Shown one piece after another: positions 12,801 to 23,500 of a stretch of 64,000 nucleotides of DNA. How positions within the stretch are numbered: the stretch's first letter is position 1; each line of letters begins with the position of its first letter. Below the pieces are notes generated by a model that worked only from the letters and a program-made list of their open reading frames with translations, was not told the origin of the DNA and made no database searches. The translations under genes and the position numbers were made by a program. The stretch comes from Oryzias latipes. Lineage: Eukaryota; Chordata; Actinopteri; Beloniformes; Adrianichthyidae. The stretch covers positions 5,375,307 through 5,439,306 of the forward strand of contig NC_019866.2 in assembly GCF_002234675.1 (NCBI RefSeq), in the 5' to 3' direction.

Positions 12801-15800
12801 GGAGCTGAGAGGATGGGGCAAATAAGGAATGGAGGGATGCAACACAATAAGGCAAGAGGGCAGAATGGCAAGTGCTTTGCATAATGAAGACAGAAAAGCG
12901 TTGACCTGTAGGGAACCAGTTGAAGTTCATAAGAAGCAAGAAGGCTATTTAAAGAAATCATAAAAAAAAGCAAGCAGCTGAGTGAGAAGGACCATTTAAA
13001 ATGTAAATGATAGATTTAGTCTTGATAGCAGGGCTGCGAGTTGGCGAGAGTTGAACGATACAATACCACCTTACACATATAGGACATATCCTTAAAAGAG
13101 TCTGGCTTTGAAAAACTTTGAATACTTAATACACCTTTCACATGTATAACATTAATACATTTCATTTAATTGTCAAAACATTAAAAACTGCAACTGTATT
13201 CAGAACTCTTCGTTGATTGGTTTTCACAATAAAATGTTTTCAGGCTAAAAAAAAATTTTTTAAATGTGCCTTGAAGACCCCCTCTGATGAAAATGGTGTT
13301 TTTGGTGTTTTTAACATGTTCTTGTGCCGATTTTCTAAGGGAGGACATACACAAAGGAAATTAAGCTCAGCAGTTGAAAAAAATGCTGTTTGGAAAAAAA
13401 AATCACATTTGTTAGGTAGAAAATGCGCTGGGTGGGCCACAAACTCTCTACATAGTCGACTAGATCCATCTTCGTCTTCGTTTTCCTCGTCCGATCTGGA
13501 ATCTGGCTCAAAACTGTACGGCTGGATAGCTACAATATTGCTCGCCACTTTTGTTGCAATGGTAAAATGAAGTTTAGGGTATGAGTGACGGTAAGTTAGC
13601 GGGAGAGCATGTAAACAGAGAGCTCTCTGCCCACAACTTAAAGACAACTTTCTACTAAACCCTGCCGCTCTGCAGAAACGATGTCTTAGACAGCAACGCA
13701 GGTTTTTTGATTTAGCCTAAATCGGCATCATCATAATTACAAGACAGCTGGGAACGAATTTACAATAGACCAAAAGATGATCAGAGTGATATGCAGTCTC
13801 CAATAATCTGCATGTTTCAGTTGTGTCAGTGAGCTGAAGAACACGGGTTTTTGAATGCACCTTTAGCTAATGGTGTTCACACTGGACCAGAATGGAGGGG
13901 CTTTTTTTTTTCTTTTGCTACTGTTTACTAGCGCATGTCTGCCACCTACAGTTGGAAGAGGCTTGATGAGAAATGTCAAAGCGGTGCAAATTTAGCAAAT
14001 CCTGATTCCAGCCTTTTTCTTTCACAGCTCTATTCTGATATATAAAAGACTTGGTGTCAAATACAGGTTTTCTCAGTCGCTTTAGTACAATTCTCAGATC
14101 AGAAGGAAATCCCAAAACCATTTGTTCAATCTTCACATCATGATGTCACTTGTGCCCATCATATAAGCAGTTTCTCACTTCTTTGAACAAGTTCCAATTG
14201 CTTTGGTACATCCATGCAAATGATTATGTACAATTCTCTGCTCTTTGCTACATTATCAATTGTTTATGTCATGTTGATCAAAATGTATTATATAGTTCAC
14301 TATGCAATAGTCTTACTCCTCAAAACACCTAGTCATTGGTTCATCGTATAAGTCATGAACTGCAAAATGGTTGACCAAGTTGTCATAATGTGACAAACAT
14401 ATTTCGCTGCATTGCAAGAGAGGATATTCGCTGTGATGTGGATGAAAATTTGTGGCCTAACATACAGGAACGACAAGAGGTGTAGGAAGACCACACCAAT
14501 TCCTACTGCACTGCCTGTACTGTTGTACAGAATATTGTCCTATCTTTTTTTCCCTTTGTGTTACTGTTTGCAGTGTTTTTTTTCTACGTTGGTATGGCAT
14601 GGTCTGTCAACAAATTACAAGAAGAACAATAAAAGTGTAAATGTGAATCTTGTCCACTCTCTTGCAATCACACAAAAAAGGTGTAACTTCCATTTTACAA
14701 TAATTGTCATCCAAACTTTAGCCATAGTTTACATCAGAACCTCCCTCTAAAGTACACAGTTATATTGACAACATGATTTTAAAATTCTTTTAATGGTTTA
14801 TAAATGTTTTTATGGTCTTGGGCCTTCTTATCTAAATGATATTCTTTTAAAATATGAGCCCTCGCGGACCTTGAGGTCTTCCGGTACTGGCCTCTTAGTT
14901 GTTCCCAAGGTGAGGACCAAAACTTATGGTGAGGCTTCGTTCTGCCATTATGGTCCTCGCCTGTGGAACGGCCTTCCGGAGAGACTCAGGGCCGCAGAGA
15001 CAGTAGAGGTTTTTAAGAAGAGGCTCAAGACCCACCTTTTTAATTTAGCTTTTAGTTGATTTTAACTGCTAATTTATTCTATTAGTTTTAGTATAGGCTA
15101 TTTTATTTATGTATTTATTTTAATTTTATGCATCTTATTTTCAATTTTATGTTTTTTTCTTTTTTATGTTTTTAATTTTAGCATCTTATGATTTTAGCCC
15201 CAGTGTTTCTTGAGGGGATCTTTTCCTCCAGGGATTGCCGGCTTGGTCAGCGGTTGTTGCTGCAGTTGTTGCCCTTGCTGGGGCGGCTGGGGTCTAATTT
15301 TACAGCTTTTGGCTGTGAGGGGGACCCCGGTGTTGTTCCGGTCTGGGTGGGCACTGTGGCGATGTTCCGGTGGCCGGGCTGGCTCCTGGTATGAAAGGAT
15401 TCCCAGATACTGTTTCCTCACAGCAGAGCTAAGCCATACTTGTTTTTTTATTTATTTATTTATTTATTCTTTTACAGTTACATAGTCATATTTCATTGTA
15501 CGTGGGAGCCATGGGTCATGTGGTTTAATGGAGGGGAGTGGGAAGGGTGAAGGGTGGGTTGGGGTTTTTATTGTAATGTTGTGTGTTTACTGTTTTTAGT
15601 GTTAAAGCGCTTCGAGCTGCACAAAGTGCATGAGAAGCGCTATTTTATAAATAAAGTTTGATTTGATTTGATTTGATGACTAAGTAATTTGACTGTCTTG
15701 TTCATAGACAATGACACAAGGACTAGACATTCTGATGGCACTGACATGTTCAATGACATAAAGACTTAGTTTTGAGAGATGAACTAAAGATTTTGAGCAA

Positions 15801-16512
15801 GTTACAGGATTTATTTCCTGCACCCCAATTGGTAAAGATCCTCTTGGAGGATTTTCTTCAGGAAACATAAAAGCGTCGTCACCACACTGGTTCTGTGTTT
15901 AAGTCAGAGAACAAAGTTTAAACTTCCGCAAGCAGATGTTGACAGGCTTCAGAGCGCATGACTAAGACTCTATTTCCATCAGCGAGCTAACAACTCCAGC
16001 CCTGATAATTAAACAGGTAAAAATATCTTCACACTTTGCACATGAGAGGCTGTGAAAATTAAAAAAGAAAGTGAAAACATAATTTTTGTCTGGATGCGAG
16101 TGTCGGAGCTGCTGTCTGCTCACACTTCAGAGTAGAACAAAACATCTCTGTGAGAGCCAACTGGAAGGCTCCAGCCGTGGAGCCACAGCCTCGCTGTGTA
16201 TTCCCGTCGCATAAGGAAATTAACTCAGTCAGGACAAGATGAGCAAAGGAAATGCTGGAGAAGAAGGAGCGCAAACAGAATATACGTCCTGCAGCACAGC
16301 CACATACACAAAAGGACAGACTTTCTGCCTGAAGCTCTGAGCTGGTGGCTGTAAAGATCCATATTCCTTTGCTCTGTCACACCAGCGTCATGGCAACCGC
16401 CTGGGCAGCGTGGTTCTGATCAGAAAGATGAGTCACGGACTGAACTGAGCAGAAACTCCCATTTTTACAAAGAGGAGGGAATCCAAGAAAATCTGTTAAT
16501 TACTACATTAAG

Positions 16513-16556
<44 letters not shown>

Positions 16557-17513
16557 GCCACTAGATAACATTACCATGTTTTATTCATATGGGGGGTGGG
16601 GTGTTCTTGGATGTCATGACAGAACTAAGATTTATGATTCAAAATGACATTAGTCACACTTAGTTCTTGAGTATCTAGTTCAAGGAATAATTTTCCCTCC
16701 CTTGTTAAAATCTGTGAAAACCTTTTTACATCCAACCTTTTAACTGTTTAAACCGATGATACAGTTAAAACTTCACAAATATTTGGACATTAAATCAAAC
16801 TATATTTAAAAAATGTATTATTTGCAGGATAATTCTTTTATATATATATATTTGTTTTTATTATTAAAAGGTTAGTCTAAATAGTACATTAAGTGCAAAA
16901 AAGAATAGCGTGAATTCTTGATTTAACAACTTTTGGAGTTCTCTGTCTCTATAAGTAGACCCGGGAGCGGCAGTGAGAAAAGCCCCCTGAAATGGCCACA
17001 GTGCCGGCACGGCTGGACAGGCAGGGTGCATAGCAGCGCAGGCATCCAGCGGGACTGGAAGTCTAATTAAAAACACAGCGCCTTCCCAGCAGCTGTGGCC
17101 CGGACCAAAATGGAAGTCCAGCCGGAAGAGCGGCGGCGAAGTAGAGGCGCAAAAACCAGCAGGCACGGGGGGACATGGCAGAATAAGTTCTAACGTCCAA
17201 TCTCACAGCGAAGCTGTCAAAAGTCGGTCCTTTTATGGGTGAGAGAAACACGCATAACCAGCTCCCAGGTTAGTCCAGTGCAGCCAAACATGCAGAGCTT
17301 GTGGATTTATCCAGATCCTTCTTACCATTACAGGCCTTGGAATTCTCTCAGTCCTCTCCATACCTTGTTTGCCAAGCTGGCCGCACCACGGCAGACCAAG
17401 GGGGCAACGCCAGGCTGCACAGACAGAGTAATGGCTGTGTGTGAATGTGCGTGTGTGTGTGTGTGTCTGTGTGAAAGTATGTGAGAGATATCTGCCCGTT
17501 AGCTAAACAAGTG

Positions 17514-17550
<37 letters not shown>

Positions 17551-20500
17551 AGTATGTACGATAAGGGAGAAAGCTTAAAGAGGGTGCTGTATGTGTGAAA
17601 CTAAGAGAGCACTCTCCCAAAGCTCCCCCCCACACACACCCACCCACCAGCCAACCTCCACAACCCAGAGGAACGTGAACCTGGTGTAAAGGAAAGGAGC
17701 TGGAGCTGACTGGGGGTCAGATTGCAGTACTTGTGCTACATTTGCAATCTGGGGAAATATATTTAGCCCCGGCCGGGCAGAAACAGGGACATGAACACAC
17801 TGAGACCAAGAGAGGGCTCGGTATGCAGCCATTCAATGCCCCAGCTGACGTGAGAGAGGAGGAGGGCAGTGCCCAAGGAAACCCCCCTCCTCTGTCTTTT
17901 GCTCCGTCCCGTCCTCTGTTCTGGCTTAGAGACAGAGGGTCAGTCAGTGGTTGAGCGCTGAAGGCGCTTTGAAGCCCCTGATGACTGGAACCTGTTGAAT
18001 GTTGCAGCTCAAACTCCAGTCTTTGAAACGGTCATCTTATGATCCCTCTCTTCTATGGGGATTGCAAGAACACACTTTTGAACTCAGAATAAAGAGGTGA
18101 AAGCCAAAGGAGTGTGGCTGAAAGAGTGGTAATGGACCCTCCACTAGAGGGCGACTTCTGACACCAACGAGGCTTTCTTCCCCCCAAACTTCTCCAACCT
18201 CCTTTTTATTAGTACGTGAAATGCAACCAGCAGAAAAGGGATGACAGAACGGAGAGATGCTCACAGATCTACAAGCTGTAGATCTCCCTCTGTCATCAGA
18301 CATGGCGGCATCTGGGTCTCTGCTGGGATTCTGGACTGTTATCTGAACTCCAAGCATCTGCTGTGTGAGCCAGCCAAGCCTGGCCCGACTTCTATGGTTC
18401 CGATAATAGATATACAGTAAGAAGAATCTATGTTCACTGCATACTTTCCTTAAAAATAATAAAGATAACTCGAAAAATGAATTTCATAATCAGTAAAAGT
18501 ATCTTTTTTTAAATGAATTTCAGTATTTATCTTCTGCAGAAACTACTAAAATCTAGGATTATTATGATCTTGGTATTGTGTTCTCTGATGGTTAGGCAGA
18601 ACATTAGTGCCATTTTCTTTCAGTCTAGACTGTCTTATTAGCAGAGAAAGAGCAGCATTACTCTGGACCTTCGGGTCCTCTGAAAAAAGCTTCTGTGTGA
18701 GGGCAAAATACCCACTGATTGCTTCTGTTGATTCTTCATCTTTTGCCTCTTTCCAGACATGCCACAGTGAAGGAAAGGAAAAGATCAACAGGAAACGAGC
18801 TTCCATGTGCATGCTGCTGCAGCACACACGCTGAAGTTGAACGCAGCACAGCCACAAAATCCGGCCCTGCCTACTACCCCCACCAACACGGACACACAAA
18901 CAAAACACACAAGCAAACACAATTCCATCTAAACGGCCTCTGCTTCATTTCTCCATCCCACTTTGCCTGCGTGCAGGGGGATGAGATTCAGCAGCCTGGT
19001 TACCATAGAAACCAGGCCGAGTGTACCAGCCGTCTCCACTGTTGGTTGACTGTGGCTCTGGTGTGCGCGTGTGTATTTGTGTGTGCGTGTGCTGCACGCT
19101 TGTGTGGGCGTGTGTGAGACTGTAAAGCTTCTACAGGGGTCTGCTTTCAGTTGTATCGGTGAATATCTGCTGGATGTGGATGAACCCATTTGACACTCGC
19201 ATAACCCCCCGCTTTTATTTTTTTTCCAGGATTGAAACAGTCTCTAAAACATGTGTGACCCCGCCCCCTGTTTCCCCACATTACTAATACGACTCAAAAA
19301 CACAATTTAAGGAAACATTTTCCTTTTTTTTTTTCTTTTTACAGTGCGTAATCTGCTTCTTAAACAGTGTGGGGGATTATAGCAGCTCTCCCACCTGCAG
19401 GATGCGGATCATGTGGTTCCTTCTCCACCCCGAGTTGCAGAGGTAATAAAGGACAAGGCAGTGGGAAGGGGTGCAAGTGAGAACACAGCTAACCTTTAGA
19501 AACCACAGGAAGGTTCAGCTCCCCGTGTTCGACACAGAGATGGGATGCTTTTAACCAACAGCAAGACCCGGGCTGAACAAATAAATGACATTCAGCACGG
19601 GGCACATCATTTCCTCTCGCAAATGAAGAGGTCATCTGGAAAGGGGAGGGGGGTGAGCTACAAGACAGCACGGCCAGAGAAATATCACATCCAGACGACG
19701 GCTGCTGTGTTGTGGCATCATTTTCCTATATGAGGAGGAAACTAAATCTCTGCTGATGAAAACTACCTGCAGATTTGACAGAAAGAGGTGATCCAAGGTC
19801 AGAGGAGGTGGCGGGTCTAGCACCTAATGAGTGATGCTCATCACTGGCCCTGGGGAAATCTCTCCTCGTGAAGCGCCGCTCCAACTCTTTTACAATGAAG
19901 CTGTGCAGCTGAGGTCACCAGGGGTTCACTATAGTGATGCTATCAAAGGGGTTTAGTCAGTGGAAGGCCCAAGACGCTAACAGGCAAAGAGAAAAGAGAC
20001 GCATCGATCTCAAAAGAGACGACAAACAAAAGGTTTGTGCTGAAAATGAAATAAGGGACACAGAAACACTCAACAGTGACAACAGAAAATATCAGAGGAA
20101 CAAAACTTCACAAAACGGAGAATACGTTTTTGTTTTTACTGTGTTGTGAAGTACGGTTGAGACCTTTAAATGCTTTTAAAGATGCAATCATCGTAATGGT
20201 TTGAAGGGTGATCAGCAATATTAAAAAAAAAAAAACTTAAAATAAGCAGCAGTTTTGAACAAAACTAAACTAAATGTAAAAACTAAATGTATATGGAAAA
20301 TAAACAATTAAGTACTAATCTGTTTAAAATGGTGGGAAAAAATAAAATCTGTGTTGGCCTTTTATGTACATTTGTCCATTTTTCACAGAGACTAACTAAC
20401 AGTAAAGGTGTAACATATATTAGAGATCTTAATAAAAGTTGGAAATTTAGCAACGTAATCCAATTTTTTCCCTCTGTTAAAGTTCAGCAGAGACCTTTTG

Positions 20501-23500
20501 ATTCAAGCTGAACTTTTATTAGATTATAAAAATGTCAGTTTTTCAAGGGAATAAAATATTTATAAATATACAGATGTATATTTGCATTTATAAAATAAAG
20601 TAGTCAAAGAAGCCAAAATCTTCTGATTCCTAAGTAATCTTGTTTTGAACACTTGCTGCTTATTTATAGAGTGTTACAAACCCACTACAATGAAAATCTG
20701 GTTTTTAACATGTTCTTGTGACATTTTTCTGATGATGGAAGACTTATGTTAGGAAAATTAAGCTCAAAATTGCATTTCTGAGTATTTCTTTATCAAAATG
20801 ATGATAGTATGTCCTAGTTAATGACAGTTGTATTTTTCTTTTGTGCTAAAAAATGCATAACTATATTATGAAAGACCACTGATTTAAAAATAGCCCAAAA
20901 GACGATCAGAGTAGGACTTTAATGTCAGTTTATACAAAAAATTACTGAAACCCACAAATGCTGAATAACTGATGCACTATAAATCAGAATGACAACTTTT
21001 TGGACAGTTTTATTTCCAATTTTTTTTAAAAATTAATACACAAATACATTGTATTTGTTATATCAAGTTTTTCTTTTTAATGGAACTTAAAAATGTGAAA
21101 AATCTTTTGTAGATTTCTAAATTGTATTTAAGTTTTGCCCCAAAAACTAAAACATAAAAGCATTTAATATTTTTGTTTTTTTAACTTTCAATAAATTTTA
21201 CCTGTCGCACAAAGCTGTTGGAGGTGGTGTCAGAGGAGGTGCTCCCATCCGAGCGCTTAAACCGACTCTTTCTCTTGGCGTATTTTCCCTGAAAGTAAGA
21301 AGAAAGACAAAAGAAAAAACTGAGCCTAAAGCTGTAAATTTGCAACAACTACACCGACACATTTCTCAGAAATCTCCATCTCTGGAAGAGAGCACTTGTG
21401 CCGGCTTTGGAGCGCAATCAGCTGTCAGATTGAGCCGGGGACAGAGCAGCAAGAGAGCCAGACCACAGAGGAAGTGGATCAGAGAAAATATGCCCACTGT
21501 GTCCATGAACATTGTCATTTTTTATGTCCCGATGCAAACCGGGACTTTGTAATCTGATTGGCAGACCTCAGGCAAATGGCTCATCCATCCACACTGGGCA
21601 GAGTCCCACATTGCATTATGAGCCCACATTGTCATGGTTACAAAATAACAAATAATCAAATTTTCTGGCAGTCAGCAGGTGAGAAGAGAATTGCTGGCAT
21701 AGAATTTCACTAGTTAAACCATATAAAGCACATTTTTCATTTTAAGTATGGGGGGTTATGGCCCACTAGAGCAGATCAAGAGGTCTATCCAGATAGCCCA
21801 TTATGTCTATCTAGGTCCAGAGGAAAACCCTCATATCACATTTATTTTTCACAAAATAGATCATCCTGGACTCTGTGTTTTTCCTTTATATCATGTGACG
21901 CTCAGTAAAGCCACCAAAGCTGTCCCACCTACATTTAAACAAACATGACCTGATGGAGCAAAGGCAGAGAGCGACAGCAGCAAAGAGGCTCTCAGGGTGA
22001 ACAGATAAAGGAGAAACACTCCAAAAACCTCAGAAAACAGTCCAACATCTACTTGAATGCATTCATCTGAAAGCTATGATATTTCAGTAAACTACATACC
22101 GACTACTTTTAATGGCCTTTTAATGACTTTTGCTGGGAGAGAATCCCAGATAATGCTAAAGCATGTAATGAAAATGATTACTGTAGAACAGGGGTGGGAT
22201 TTTATAAGTTCGCTTCCTTCCACTCCCTTTCAAGCAATCTTTAATTTAATGTCTAATTATTAAAAGTTTGATATGTCTTTGTACGAATGTATGACTGCCG
22301 ATTGTATCGTTTTGTGCATTATTCTTGCTTTGATTGCTTGAAATAAACCATTCAAATCGAATCAAGAATGCGTATAAAGTAAAAACTGACTTTCATCCAA
22401 CAGCAAAAGCAGTTTTTTTGTAAGTTTGATTTGTAGTTTTTAACATTAGACAGAATATAGGCGATGATGCATTGTCAAACATGCTCACGGGCAACTGTAC
22501 TTTTGACTGCCCGGATACAAAAATAGAGCATGACATCTCTGTTGCAAATCTGTCCACCTACACGGACTGAAAAAGGTGTCCAACGATCTTTAAAAACACC
22601 TTTTATCTCCTGCATGAAGAGTTTTTTTAACAGAACATTTTATGGACAAATCATCGGTCATCTTCAGGTCTGTTATTGAAATTGATGGGGTTCTGTTGTA
22701 TCAAAGCACTGCAATAAATACGATATCTATAGTCTGTAGCTGCTGCTCGATCTAAGTTTTTCTGATCTAAAGTTGGAAAAATTTTAGCAAAACTGCTTTA
22801 CAGTTTTGTAGAATCTTGCACTGGAACTGATGAACAGTTTAAAATACAGATCCTAACCACAAAAAGCTTAAGGAATATTTCTATTCCTCCACGGCTTTTT
22901 GGTGCATCTTTGTCTCATTCTGCCTCCAGTTTTCAGTTATCTTTTGGTATTATTCCTTCTGTTTCCCCCTTGATAACTGCTCACACGTAAATCCAGCTTC
23001 ACTTCCTGCATGAATGCATCTTTATTTTTTCCCCACCAACTGCTCTCTGTTCCTGTATTGTCCTCTGTAACTGTAAGCTGAAGTAAGAATCTTACAGTGC
23101 ATAGTGGTCTTCAGAAGCTCCACTCCTGATGTGCCTCAATTTGAAATTATTTCCCACAAAAAACAAAACAAAAAGAATAATAAATGCTGGAAGAAGATCA
23201 AATATTCCTAGGAACACAGTCTTTGTTCTAATTTCTTAAATAAAAAGGGAGTCTTTCTATTTCACACTGTTAATATTAGAATGGTGTTTTCTTACAGTTA
23301 TTATTTGTTTTTGTTATTTGATCTGTTGGTTCCTTACCTTGACATTTTTAAAGTACAGCTAGAGCGACTAAACTCGGATTAGCCAGATTTCTTTATTTGC
23401 GTACATTTAAAACTGATCTTAAATACAAAAATTAAAAAAATCGTGGATACGTTTGACTTTTTTCTTTTCTTCTTATTATTGTTACTGAGACTAATACTGG

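Larger units (their letters stand above)
9479..21201. other. cacnb1 intron 2 (11.7 kb)
   Basis: No additional coding exon could be supported on either strand. Contents: MITE copies at 10820-11480, 13271-13793 and 20676-20922, an IS630/Tc1-type relic at 13920-14750, a LINE 3' end at 14760-15676, a poly-A run at 16516-16553 and GT microsatellites at 17431-17548. The segment 16.9-19.2 kb is more GC-balanced and repeat-poor and could hold regulatory DNA, but nothing specific is recognisable. Confidence 0.6.

Noticed and set aside
13240..13647. Overlapping 117- and 135-codon frames on both strands
   Set aside because: They lie inside MITE copy 3 and are not conserved in the other copies of the same element.
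17348..17647. 99-codon frame rich in Thr-His
   Set aside because: Translation of a GT/CA microsatellite.
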